Positions 52,417 through 63,694 of a stretch of 64,000 nucleotides of DNA are shown piece by piece; positions within the stretch are counted from its first letter, which is position 1, and each line of letters opens with the position of its first letter. This stretch comes from Chondrus crispus. Taxonomy: Eukaryota > Rhodophyta > Florideophyceae > Gigartinales > Gigartinaceae. The position numbers and the translations under genes are program-made. The notes under the pieces were generated by a model. That model searched no databases. It was not told where the DNA came from and worked only from the letters and a program-made list of their open reading frames with translations. The stretch lies in contig NW_005178810.1 in the NCBI RefSeq assembly GCF_000350225.1, positions 471,508 through 535,507 of the forward strand. The letters run 5' to 3'.

Positions 52417-54183
52417 TTACGGAGCCTCGTCATTCGCATCGCCGGCTTGCATGTCTCGTGGCTTTGGACCTCCAGCCGTCTTGGCCATGATGATCTGGTC
52501 AACTCGTAGAATGGTGGCCACTGCATCGGTCGCCAGCTTTATACCCCAATGTTTGACAATAAGCTGGTCAAAGACGGACGCCTCAACTGAATCCATTACA
52601 GCGCCCTCTTCGACATCAAGACCGGCCGTCGCCTTGCCTGCCGCGTGAGCGGCGACGAGTGTACTGATCATGTTTGTAGCATCTAAACCAGAAGTTTCAG
52701 CTAATACTCGCGGGATAACCTCGAGGGCCTCTGCATACTTTGAAATGCAGTATTGGTCAAGCCCTGGCCTCGTTTCGGCAAATTTCTGAAGCCTTCTTGA
52801 GAGCTCAAGCTCGCACGCTCCTGCTCCTGCAACAAATCGCGGATCTTTTGTCATGCCCTTAAAGACATTCACAGCGTCATCAATTGCTCTGTCGATGTCA
52901 TCGAGGAGATTTTGAGTGGACGCGCGAAGTAAAATGGTAGCAAGACGCGACCCTTCTTTCTCCTGTCGGAACACCGTGCACTTTGTTGACCCAATTTCCT
53001 CGACCTGTACAAGGTCGCCACGTCCAATCTCATCAGTAGTTGGTGTTTGCATTTTAGCGAGTGCAATAGCTTTTGTCGTTCGAGCGACGCGGCGCAGGTC
53101 AAACTTGGACATGCATTTGATCGCCATGATCTTATACTTTTCAAGGAAATGCATAGCGACTTCGCCAAACTTCGGTGCAGCAATGACAGAAACGCCTGCT
53201 TCCGAAATGGCCTTGATCTTAGATTCCAGCATGGATTCTTCTGACTTCGTATAATTTGTAAACTCTTCGGCTGACTTAAGCAAAACTGTGCCTTTTGTCT
53301 CCGACTGTGACGCCTCAAAATCACAGGTATACACAGCAACACGGGCATCGCTCACCCTCTTTATTGTCCCCTCTGACCCTCGTAGTAAGACAGCGCCTTG
53401 GACGACTGTGGAATTGGTGATGGAGCCGCCCAGCATTTTTGCGACCCTGATATTTTCCACGCTGAACATGTTCGCGTTGGCTGGCATGACTGAGATGCAT
53501 GCCTTAGCGATGAGAGGAGCGAGAGTGCCCTCCAAGCCATATTGCTTTGAAGCTATGCAAGACGTCAAGGCTTTCGAGACAGACTTGATGTCACGGATGT
53601 CCGACACTTTGTGGACGGCAAGTTCTTGCAAAATTCCTAGCGCTTCTTGGCCAGCACGCTCGTAGCCTACGATGAATCGCGGAAGAGCAGTAAACGAGTG
53701 ATACAATTTGAATGTTAGATAACAAACCAAAGACTATTGGCGAACAGGAACAGTAAGTGTGCTTCTCACAAACCATACAAGTGCAAGCGTACCCTGGACG
53801 ACCTCTGCCGTATTGAGCCCCATCCTGAGGAGATTCTCCGCCTGGTCTAATAGCTCACCCGCGAAGGCGACGACGAATCCAGTCCCGTCGCCCACTTCTC
53901 TCTCTTGTGCCTCGCTTGCCATGACAATGAGCTTCGCAGCCGGATGAACGACTTCGAGCTCGCGAACAATTGTGGCGGCGTCAGAAGTGACGAAGAGCTT
54001 GTTAAGATGGTTGACAATCATCTTGTTCATGCCGTTGGGTCCAAGCGAAGATCGGACGAGCGCAGAAAGCTGACGGCACGCATCGATGTTGCGCAGGACG
54101 GCATCATCGAGGCCGGATACTTGTTTGGTACCCTCTTTTAAGAGGCCAGAGAGGCCCTGATTGGGGACGTAACTTGGAGCCAT
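52417..54183 (-). CDS. CCT8: CCT theta subunit of the TRiC/CCT chaperonin, two exons
   Basis: Exon 1 is 54183-53793 and exon 2 is 53666-52417. The 126-bp intron (53667-53792) has GTACGC donor and TCGTAG acceptor, and joining restores a continuous frame (546 aa) across the VVQG/YERAG boundary. Group II chaperonin signatures are LGPNGMNKM (ATP-binding loop), AATIVRELEV, GDGTGFVVAFAGELL, AGAGACELEL and the C-terminal LRVDQIIMAKTAGGPKP. The theta subunit is one of eight in the cytosolic ring that folds actin and tubulin. The length is normal and no disruption is seen. Start and stop are as expected for the family. Confidence 0.97.
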
Positions 54184-55304
54184 CGCGCGGCGGGAAGACG
54201 AAGTAGTAAGCTTGCAGAGGGAAAGAGGTTGAGAAGATGTGTGTGATCTGGGTGTGGTGTGAAAGGAATGCGACGGCGAATATGTTGGACGGGGAGAAGA
54301 GGGAGAGAGTCCTGTGGTTGCGCGCCAAAAAGCGACCGTCGTAGCATGTATTTTGATAGAATTGAAGGGATCAAATTCCTTGATCTATCGATGTGCAGTT
54401 GATGTCGATATTTAATTTGACGATGCACGGACGAATTGGGCGACTCCTGAAATTCTAAAATCGCAAATTGTGTTGACCAAATCGGGATTTTGTGACACAC
54501 AAACGGCGCGTTGTGCACACACAACGCGCCGCTTTCTCGGACGGGCGACCCCATGCTAGGTTAAATGTGTATCGCACAAATGTCAAAATGTGCGCGCGTG
54601 CAATCCAAATTTACTGTACACAGAGAAAGCGTCGGCCGCCGCCCGACCGACGAGACTCGACATCTACATCCTACCGAGCATGGCTCTGAATGAGAAGCAG
54701 CAATAGAATAGCCAATTGGTCATTCATTGTTCTGACGGTGGCTGCTAGCAGCCATAGTGCGATGAGTGTTTTCACCAGCTAGCACTAGCTGGTGAAAACA
54801 CTCATCGCACTATCATGATTGAGCTTAGCTCACAGCACACACTGTAGTTAGAGCTCTGACGGCTTCATCGCCTGCGTCCGGCGAGTACAAAGCATGCGTA
54901 CAGTAGGGGGACGCACATTGCAGTATGTGCGCAAGCATTTCCGTGGCAAAACTCATTTGTTGTGCAAAAGAGGCCCTTCGAACCATCAACGTTTATGGCC
55001 TGGTGAACTGCTGCATTCAGCTCAATTGTAATTTAGTCTGCTCAATAGAGAGCCATGTCACATCTTCAGAAAATCACTCAGCCCTTACCCGGTTTTCGGC
55101 GCGCTGAGACTAGCGAATCTAAAGCGCAGAACTATTGGTGTCTACTGTCTATCCGACTAGGAGTTTTCATAACATATACATCTGTGAAATTTATTTCTTT
55201 TCAACTTTGATGCACGGTTTCAATTTTTTCTTTGGTGGATTGACTGGTTTTAACTATTTTTCTGAAGTTAGAACCGAATAGAAGGCCATCAACGCATGTC
55301 AAAA
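54184..55304. other. Upstream region of CCT8 with a long perfect hairpin
   Basis: The first 200 bp should hold the CCT8 promoter. Further on lies the hairpin at 54754-54813. Short palindromes GGCTGCTAGCAGCC (54740-54753) and GAGCTTAGCTC (54821-54831) flank it. No gene was found. Confidence 0.5.
54754..54813. repeat. Perfect inverted repeat, 28-bp arms, GCAC loop
   Basis: ATAGTGCGATGAGTGTTTTC then ACCAGCTA (54754-54781) is exactly complementary to 54786-54813. It would fold into a hairpin in RNA or a cruciform in DNA. It could be a tiny MITE or a small-RNA precursor. Confidence 0.9.
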
Positions 55305-55308
55305 CTAG

Positions 55309-55640
55309 TGTCTAGGTGACAAATGACCTCATATGAGGCCATTTTTTAGGTGGGTTTTTGCAATTCAAATAATTGTAGAATTTTACGGCGACTGCAGTGT
55401 AGATATTGAAACTACCCTATTAAACGTTGGCAAACCAGAAAACATTCAATTCGGCATCGCAATCTTTCATCAGCAACACTTTTGTTTTCCTCTACCATAA
55501 TTTTCTTCAAAATGGTCAGCGTTAATGATCCTCGAATTATTACAGGTAACCGCGTACACACTCGTGCGCGACTTCTCACCTCTCAGAGCAAATGTATTCG
55601 CATGTATGGATCAGCCTCGAAACCAACGAGTTGTTGCACA
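55309..55640 (+). mobile_element. Truncated 5' end of the piggyBac-like family
   Basis: It begins TGTCTAGGTGACAAATGACC after CTAG (55305-55308), then one CCTCATATGAGG palindrome, an untranslated part and an ATG at 55512. The first codons are nearly the same as the 33949 transposase (MVSVNDPRII, NRVHTRARLL), then similarity ends near 55630. It has one palindrome where the full copy has two. It confirms the family's 5' end and its CTAG flank. Confidence 0.85.
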
Positions 55641-56300
55641 CATTTTGTGATTTTATGGTAAAATAAGGTTCTACTAAGAAACTTAGTAGCACCTTACGCA
55701 GTACTGATTATTTTATGGCCTCATCCTCTTCAATGTCTTCCCTTTTTTAAATGATCTCTGCTACCTCAGCTTCTTCAAGCTTCGAGCGATGACAGGTACT
55801 TCCACTTAAGTAGCTCTCCTTGCAATGAACAGAGACGGAAGGCATCTCAAACCTTCACCAATCAAATCGAGACACTCTTGTCTGACGGAAATGGTGCCAC
55901 ACGAGTCCCGTTTCCCTCAGGGCAGTTCGCCCCACCGATATTTATTTCCTTTGACCCCGACCCTTCACCTGCTCCTCGCGCCCTTTGATCATTCACCTGA
56001 TCTATCCTCAGGTTGAAGGTCCTGCCAATTTCTCCTTAAGCCAAATGCAGCTTTTTGTGAATAATACCGGGCCTGGTTCTGCATTTCGATTCGGCTACGC
56101 TTTCTTCCCTGCTCTTCACGCCCTTTCCGCATGCAACTGATTCATATCCCTGAAAGGGCACTGTCTGCAATTTACACACCTGGACACCTTGCTGGAATTG
56201 AATACGTCCAATTATCCCACGTTTTTATCTCACAAGTAGCTATGCTTACAGTTGCTGCAAGTTGAACTGTAAACGAGGTAGGATGAACTTAGTTGGAAAT
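55641..56300. other. No supported gene
   Basis: A small hairpin CTACTAAG/CTTAGTAG lies near 55671-55690. Otherwise nothing is recognised. Confidence 0.4.
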
Positions 56301-57046
56301 TGTGGTGTGATATGAGGAAAAGCGGTATGTCCAGTCACTACCAGAGTTTTCGGGGCCCTCTGTCCGTGGTAGCTCAGAGAGACCGCGAGAATCGCGGGTA
56401 GAGTCGCGGTCAGCGCGTGAAGGGGTACTCGGGATCGAGCAAATAGAAGGAGTGGGTGTGGCGGTCGCGTCGCGGACCGCTATCGACAGCGTCGAAGAAG
56501 AACAAAACAAGAAGGGAGAAGAAAGAAGGAAGGACAAGTGTAGCGTAGAAGCGTAGGAAATAGGGGAAGAAGTAAGGGAAAAACAAGAAAAATGATGACG
56601 ACGAAGGGTGCTGGTACCAGACTTAGCCAACTAGATAGGAACCGTAGAGAATCCTACCAGAGATGGGGTCCGATCACCTGATGCCTCTTTACTGTAGCGC
56701 CTTCCGACACCCGACCTATATACGCCGAGCGCCGTCGTCGGCTACTAAATGGGTAATTAATAATTAATTGTCGTCATTAGAATGGACACTTGGCATTAGA
56801 CGCGAATTAGCGTAGAAACTGCTGGGCACCACGTATGTATACGTGTCGTACACGTGTCGTACACGTATCATATCCGTGTCATACGACTGTCATACACGTG
56901 TGTCCACGTGTGGTACACGTGTGGCCACGTGTGGGACACGTGGGGTACTTTCCCAAGTGTGCGGGCACAGTACACGTGTCAAAGGCGGGGAGCGCGGCCT
57001 CACGACGGCGGTGGCCAGGCGTACAGTACAGGGTCACTGCACTACA
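56301..57046 (-). repeat. Probable solo LTR related to the element 2 LTR
   Basis: On plus it starts TGTGGTGTGATATG and ends CACTGCACTACA, like the right end at 26473. On minus it has AC/GT hexamers (ACACGTGT), an AT-rich stretch, a TATA-like GCGTATATAGG near 56716 and a long CT-rich leader (about 56500-56590). The flanking 5-mers (GAAAT and GATTT) do not match, so it is either old or the boundaries are slightly off. Confidence 0.5.
56836..56945. repeat. Degenerate tandem repeat of ACACGTGT units
   Basis: Units like GTCGTACACGT recur about every 10-15 bases. Similar ACACGTGT clusters are found in the other LTRs here (480-545, 3070-3110, 58930-58970). They may be transcription factor sites in U3. 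Confidence 0.7.
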
Positions 57047-57378
57047 GATTTGGTTGAAGTGAAGAGTTCCCGAACTTGTTTAACCCAGGTCCCTTTTATG
57101 GACTTTCTTCCCGTTCTAAACAAGACTAAATACGAATTTTCCTACTAGAGCCTTCTAGAAAACGGTAGATAGGACTTTGGTACAATTGATACGGCCGCTG
57201 CTATACCGAGAGGGCGTCGGAAGCCCGCCCGACTACTGTACAGTAGTCTCTGTTTATTTTCAACTGCTTGGCGGACGGTTTTGGTCGCAGTAAGAGGGGG
57301 CTGCGGAGAAAGAAAAGTTTTGTAAGACGCTTTCCTGACCAATCGTTTCGAATGTCTCATATTTATATCAACAAAACA

Positions 57379-57919
57379 TCACTTTTGCTCTGTTGTAAAA
57401 CTTTCGATGCCTGCAGCCTTAATTGCTCGCTGAGCTATGCGAACTGCACGCAAAAACGCAACATTGGCATCATGAGTGGACTCTATGATGTGTTCAATGG
57501 CAAGCACCCTAAGTTGCTCCTTTTGTTCCGGGAACAGGCACCCCATAGTCATCGCCCTCACCATCACTACAAAAAGAACCCTCATGATTCTCCAAAATCA
57601 AATCTTTAAGTTCGCGATCCGTAAACTGCTGATGGAAAGCGTCCTCACCTCCTGGATTAAGCAGATCCGCAATAACAATTCTTCGCCCCATGGGTACAAG
57701 TCCTTCTATATCTCTCTGAGGTTCCGTGGTCAATGATGAAACCGCAGCATCTAATAGTACCTGAGCAGATGCAAGAATTCCACTAAGCTTCTAACAATTT
57801 TCAATATTAGAATCCAGAAGCTCCATCCATGCCCTTTTAAACCTCCTCATCGCCGCTAACGAATCAACCTTGCAAATTTCCTCAACATCTGATTCGATGT
57901 TGTCCAGTGCCCTCTCCAT
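57379..57919 (-). pseudogene. Unknown small gene, one stop and one frameshift
   Basis: From the ATG at 57919 the frame reads MERALDNIES, AAMRRFKRAWMELL and then a stop (about 57793). The same frame continues (SAQVLLDAA, EPQRDIEGLV, FTDRELKDLILENHEG) and then shifts near 57555 to a tail (LRVLAIEHIIESTHDANVAF) that ends at 57379. Composition is protein-like throughout, so it is a decayed gene. Its 5' end is 180 bp from the LTR start at 58100. It is not recognised. Confidence 0.5.
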
Positions 57920-58099
57920 ATAACACTTCCTGTACCGTTCTTTTAGGTGGCAATACTACCTGCGTCAAATCGTTGCACATTGGAGGTGCGGTTGGGTGGA
58001 AGGGAGATGACTTTCACGTTGGTTAGAACTCGTAAATTATCTTTCGTCCCATCTGAACTGCAGTTATCCCTATGCAAAACAACGTTTCGCCAAGGGGTC

Positions 58100-58443
58100 T
58101 GTAGCATAAACACCCCCAGCGATAGGGGTGTATGCACAGTTCGACCGAGACCCTTGTCGATCGGGAAGACGGGGGTGAAGCGGGACACCAGCTAACGGCA
58201 GCGGGCAGCGGGCCAGGGTATCGGGGTAGAGCGGGACGGGGAGGACGCGGGCACGCGCGAGCGGTTCGACGCCTCGACGCCCCGGCGTGGTACTGGTTAA
58301 CGATCCAGTACCGACGGGCGGAGCCGGAGCCGGCTCGTGGGCGTGGCGCGCGCGTCCCCAACCCGCGCTCGGTGCCGCTCTAAGGAAATTAGCGAGCATT
58401 ACCTTAGAATAAGCCGGAAGTCGGACCTTGACGGTCGGTGAGT
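58100..58443 (-). repeat. Partial gypsy LTR interrupted by a second LTR
   Basis: The first 344 bp match the start of the element 1 LTR (TGTAGCATAAAC, through GACGGTCGGTGA). It stops at 58443, where another LTR begins. Its remainder should lie beyond the right edge of the window. Confidence 0.85.
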
Positions 58444-59081
58444 TGTCGCATAAACACCCCACACACGGCGGAGGGGGTGTTCGCGATGTTCGGCGGAAGA
58501 CCCCGGATCGGCGTACCGAGGGTCTTGAACCAACCAACGCCACCGGAAGCGGGCCGGTAGCGGGTGGTAGAGCGTGGTCGGCGGGGACGCGCGCGTAGGC
58601 AAGCGGATCGACGCCTCGACGCCCCGGAGCAGTACCGGTTGACGATCCGGTACTGACGGGCGGAGGCGGATCGCAGCTCGCCGCGGTGTCGCGCGCGTCC
58701 ACTACCCGCTCGGTGGTCACTACTCGCGAAACGGCGGTGTGAGTAGAGTGAGCTGGGTGGTCGACTGTCGGTGGAGGGTTGCCTGTCCTGGTCCCCTCCC
58801 CCGGCGGTCGCTCCCTATATTTATTGTACAAGTTAATTAACCGTCTACAGTACAGTACGGACTGTACTGTAGTCGGCTTACTGTAGACAGTGCGGGCCGG
58901 CCCGCACTGTAACGCTGTCAGCCGTCGGGGCTGACAGCACACGTGTGCTACACGTGGGGTACACGTGTGGGTGCTCGCGCGCTGTAAGTTCCGCGCGCGC
59001 ACGCTGTAAGGTCCGTACCTTACAGCGTTAGATCTAATTCTAAATCTAATATGTAGTACAGTAGTCGGCGGTTATGCTACA
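58444..59081 (-). repeat. 3' LTR (638 bp) of element 3
   Basis: On plus it starts TGTCGCATAAACACC and ends GGTTATGCTACA. It is followed by the PPT block, so it is the 3' LTR of a minus-strand element extending right. It is nested in the LTR at 58100. The target duplication would be TGAGT (58439-58443), but its other copy is not in the window. Confidence 0.9.
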
Positions 59082-59118
59082 CGGCCCCCCCCTTAGGCGT
59101 GAACGTCCGCGTTCACGT
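59082..59118 (-). other. PPT block of element 3
   Basis: Plus reads CGGCCCCCCCCC TTAGGCG, then GTGAACGTCCGCGTTCAC, nearly the same as 9421-9454 and close to 3206-3241. On minus it gives a G-run ending CCG at the LTR. Confidence 0.75.
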
Positions 59119-61427
59119 GTGCGGGTAGGGGGGGGACGTCTCCGGTTCAGGCGAGTTCCGATTGCGCCCCTGTTTTTCTTCATCCCTTTCGCGCAGGGGA
59201 ACCGTCCCCCTGCATCTTCACAAATGGTCTTCCCCATTTTGCCCTGCTCCGTGTTCGCCCAACTTCTTCCTCAGTCGGCGCACCCAGTTGGGCCGCGCCG
59301 TAGCGCCGATGCTCCCTTCTGACATCTCTGATGGGACCCGCCTTCCCCGCACCGCGCCACGTCCGGCATGTACTTCGTGAGTTTCGTCTTCCTTCCGTCC
59401 TTCCTTGTTCCCGCGTACGCTCCGGGTCTCGAGCCGTCTTCTCCCCGACTTTTCCTCCGGTCCCTTCCTTTCCCACGCGCAGCCAACACAGTACCTCGAA
59501 GATTGACCTCCTGAGGCGGGTTCGTTGAATTATCGCACGCGTAGGCTTCCCCTCCCCGCCGAGCGGTGGCCGTTCCCCCTCGTCGTGCTTGCGGCTCCCT
59601 TTCCTGCGTTGGCCTTCGGCGTGGCGCGCGCGCAGGGTGCAGTCCGTTCGATACCGTGCTAGTCTGCCGCGTGCGCGCGAGGTCGTCCAGCGATGCACGT
59701 GTGCATCAGCCGGTTGTCATTAATCAAATCGCCGAAAAAAATACACTTTCCCGCGAAAATAATTTTTGCCGAAAAATTCCACAGCAATGCTCATGATGGG
59801 CGCGCGGTCGGTCATGATCCTTTCCTCGGGCGCTGCGGGTGCGCATTCCCCCAGTTCATCGCCTCGGCCTCTCTGTCACGCTACGCACGGCTCTCCTCTC
59901 CCCGCATTCGTGAGGGTGCCGCCCCTCGCGGCTCGTCGGAGCGGGGTGGCATCGCCGATACCTCACATCGGACTCCAGGCTCGAGCGGGAAAGAGGAGGG
60001 GGAAGACAGCGTCGGGTTTTCGCGTGTGGCTCGGCAGAGGCGAGAGTCAAGCTCAATGGGAGTTTGACGAGCTCCCATTGGCCAGGTGGTCATTGCTACA
60101 CTTGGGGAGCTCGTAGCGTCGTCCCTGAGGGGCTTATTTTAACGAGCCCCCGTGGGGCAGGTGGTCGAGAGCATGACCGAGGTGTTCATCACATCCTTCC
60201 TCCGTTTCCGCCGCGGCCTCCTTGAGGGCGTCGTAGTCGGGGGTAGAGAGTTCGCCTCTCTTCCGCGTGTCCTCGTGGCCTCCGGCGGCCGGGACACGGA
60301 CCTAGAGCTCAACCAATTCTCTCCCTCGCGTCTATTTTGAGACCGTGCTTCCCTTCAATTCGGCCTCAGTTGTTTGCAGGGCGATCGAGATGCTCCCACG
60401 AAGGGGGCCGGCGATGATTGCCTCGCAGCGGTGCTAGCGGGCTTCCGGTATGATCGCCTCATCAGTTGCTTCCGATCGGCAGGTGCGACCTCGCGGGAGC
60501 GGGCGGGAGCCGTGGGAGGGGTCGCTGCGGTTTGTGACTCACCCCTCGCAGTTGTCTGTAGTCGGCGTGGTAATTCCCCTGAACGATCCATTCCACTCGC
60601 GCTCCTTTCCTCTGGCGATGTGACGAGTAGTTGACGCGTTAAGGTACACGGCGCGAGGGTACGCGGGGTTGTTCCCGGCGTTCCCTTTTTCTGATTGCAG
60701 CGATAGCGACGAGCGGATTGCCTCGTTCGCACACACGAGAGAGGTTGGCTGAAACTTTGGCGCCGCATCCGGTCGCGGGGATGCGCGTCGGCCGTGCTAC
60801 GTCCCCCGGGCCGGGAAGCGACCCCAGGGCCGTCGTTCTCGGCCGCCTTTTTGATCCTGCGCCGCTGGTGCGAGGGGTTCGCGTGTCTTCCTTCGGCGCA
60901 CACAGTCCCTCGGGAATGACTTCAAGGTCGTTGTCCTCACTCGCGAGTAGTCTGGCAACCCGGAGTCACGCCGAGCGCCAACGACTTCTCGGTCACGGTA
61001 AATGCTCCGACGCGGCATCACTGCACGCGACCGCGGCGGCTTTTGAATGCTCGGCAGTAGAGTACTGTACCGCTCTGGGTAGGGCACTCCGGCCGGACGA
61101 GGAGAACATTCCCATTACCATTGTCGGCCGATTAGCATCGCCGCCCCTTGCGAATTTCGGCGGGCGGAGCACCGCTGTCTGAACCGAGGGCCGCCCCGTG
61201 GAGCTTCTGCCGTCGTGGTTGCCCTCCGTAATTCGTTCTGTTTTTAGACCGGGCGGCGGCGGTTAGTCGTATCGACCGGGGGTATCTTTCTTCGTATAAT
61301 CCCCGTGGCGATCCGTTGCTCGCGTCCCTGCTTTCGTGGTTCCATCATCGCCGTCCTGTCTTCTCCTCTGGTGTCCTTTTCCGCGGCTTCTCTCACTAAT
61401 AAAGGGTATATTGCTCCGAAAAACATC
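59119..61427. other. Gene-poor spacer of element 3
   Basis: ORFs on both strands are short and low-complexity. The segment near 60068-60086 (GACGAGCTCCCATTGGCCAG) resembles 6615-6635 in element 1. An AT-rich patch is near 59725-59790. If the antisense gene uses an LTR promoter, this would be a long 5' leader. Confidence 0.45.
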
Positions 61428-63694
61428 ATGGTCACACCTCACCCTCCATCGCGGGCCGGCGTGCCTCTTCCCGCCTCATCGGAGACGGGAGAGGGTCCTT
61501 CTTCGACACCCCCTGCCTCCGCGGGGCGCTCGCCCGAAGTGACCATCCCGTCCTCGCCGCCGAGGACTTTCCAGAAGACCCGTCCCTCTCGTCTCTCGAC
61601 GATCTCGGCGGAAGTGGGGGCCCCCGTCACCGAACGGCTCGCGGGGTCCCCAAGCAAGGCCGCCGCTGGTGCAGCAAGTTCACCGATCGTCGCCGCCCGT
61701 GCCTCCCTTCCGTCCGGGGCACAAGAAATTCACGGGGGTTCCGACGTGGTTCCGTCCCGGTCGTTGGGTTCGCCGCGGTGCCCCGTCCCCCGCGCGGGTG
61801 AGACCCGTCCCGGCGTGCCGCACAGTACGACTAAGTTGTTCGGCGCTGCCGCCGACCAGTCCGCGCCTCTTTCCTTGAGCGGACTGCGGTTCTCGTGGGC
61901 TCGTCATGCCCGTACCCACGTCACTGTTTCCGAAATCCTCCTCCGGACGGAGTTGCGTCCGGATCTTGCGCGCGTCCGCAGGATCAGCGAGGCAGGACAT
62001 GTGGAGCAGGCCTCCGCTGCTCTCGCCCGTCTCATGGCGGAGGGGGCCGGGGCCGGCTACCAAGTTCCCGACGACATTCGGTGCGAACGCACCTTCGTCT
62101 ACAACATCGCCCAGGTTGACTACGTTGATCGTATGGCTTCGGCGATTCTCCAATCCGGCGGAGGGGGTTCGTCGGAGTTCGTCCTTGCCGAGGTCGCGGG
62201 GCTCTACGTTTGCCCCCGACCGTATGCCTTCTCGAAGCCGTTGGTGGCGCTTCAGAAATCGGCTTGCGCCTTAATGCGCATCCATTCCATCGCCGTTGCC
62301 CATCTCGACTGGTCTGCGTACCGTCGTGCCGACGAGAAGGATGGGCGCGTGTTCCGTTCGGCGTGTTTCGAACACGGACTGTCGCCCGCGGATTTCCCTT
62401 CTCTCCCGGCGGTGGTACGGGACTCCTTTCCTTCCTTGGGAGTCTACCCGCTTTTACCGTACGTTCTTAAATATTTTGCGTTCGCCTTCTCGGAGAGGGG
62501 ACACCCGGCGTACGCGTGTCTTGTGTCAAACTGCGAACGCGAGTGGGCGTGGGCGGTGTGTAACGCCGTGAGCACCGAGTTGGGAGTGAACGGCCGGGTG
62601 TTCCTCCAACCTCCTTCAACATTAGACTTCCTGGAGAGGGTAACATCTGGGCTCCCCCGGGTGTCCCTAAATCCTTCCGACAGGGAGTCTACGCACGTCG
62701 TGTGGACTTATTCCGCCGTCCTGGACCTCCTCCGCCGCGCCGGGGAGGTGGGGGATCATACCCATCGTCAGTGGACCGATTTTTCCACTGGAGAACGGAG
62801 CGTCTATTTGTGGTACGACTTCCGGGCAGACGCGTTCTTGGCGCGGTCCGTCGTGGGGGCCTCTTGGCACGGATCGGCGGGGCTCCGTAGTGGCGTGGGT
62901 TCCGCCGCCCTATCGGCACGCCGCAAACGTTATCGGGATCTGGACGCCGAGTCCCCGGTACAGTTTTCCGTGGGTTCGAACCCGTTCCGTGCCGCCACTC
63001 CGCGCGCCGCCGACGTTCCTTCTCGGGGTAGTCGTGCCCCGGCTGAAACGCTGGAAAGCCGCCACTCCGTCCGGTGGAGGGCGGTCCCTCGTCGGGCTCG
63101 ATCGTTGACCATATTATGATCCCGGACGAGCTCGGGGCGGTTCCCGACGTATTGCGCGCCTTGGGGCCTTCTCGAGATCGTACTTGGTCCGTCGGTGGGT
63201 TACTCAGTACGATGGCGCGCTGGTACTTTGCGCGTAGCGACGAGGCTCGCCGCCTCGAGGATGAACGCGAAGCGTACGCGTCACACTACCACCGGGTTCA
63301 GAGGGACATGGAGGCTCTTCGCGCCGATTCTACCCGTAGTTCTCAGACCATCGCACAAATCAGCGCCGACCGCGATCGTTATCGCGCTGAGCGTAACGAG
63401 CTCCGCGCGTGGCGGGCTGCGTCCGGTATTACACGTTCGACGCCGCAGGAGGCAACGCCTCCCAGCCGTCGCCCATTACTGCGTGATCCCTATGCCCACT
63501 TGGGGTCTGTGCCCCAATCCGTCGGCGGCCTCGCGGCAAGTGGCGAGATGGTTGGCGGCAGTCCTCACGGTTCGTCGGTCGCAATGCCCGCTCTCGCAGA
63601 TGTGAGCGCCGCCGTGCCGCGCCATTCCGACTTCTATCCCCGATCGTCCTTCGGGTACGAAACGGCGGGACCTGGAGGAGAAGCCAGTCGTTGA
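61428..63694 (+). pseudogene. Antisense ORF of element 3, homologue of the 890-aa protein, one frameshift
   Basis: The frame is open from 61305, but the ATG at 61428 fits better. The N-terminus is P/S-rich with the block FQKTRPSRLSTIS matching FRKSRGGRASTVS of element 1. The core (about 61870-62870) carries the same landmarks: ALQKSACALMRIH, DGRVF, PSLGV, LLPYVLK, EREWAW, WTD, and SARRKRYRDLD. Near 63050-63115 the frame shifts. The coiled coil (EARRLEDERE, DRDRYRAERNEL) continues in the frame 63074-63694. Conservation across two elements with distinct LTRs suggests selection on the protein in the past. The function is unknown. Confidence 0.8.
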
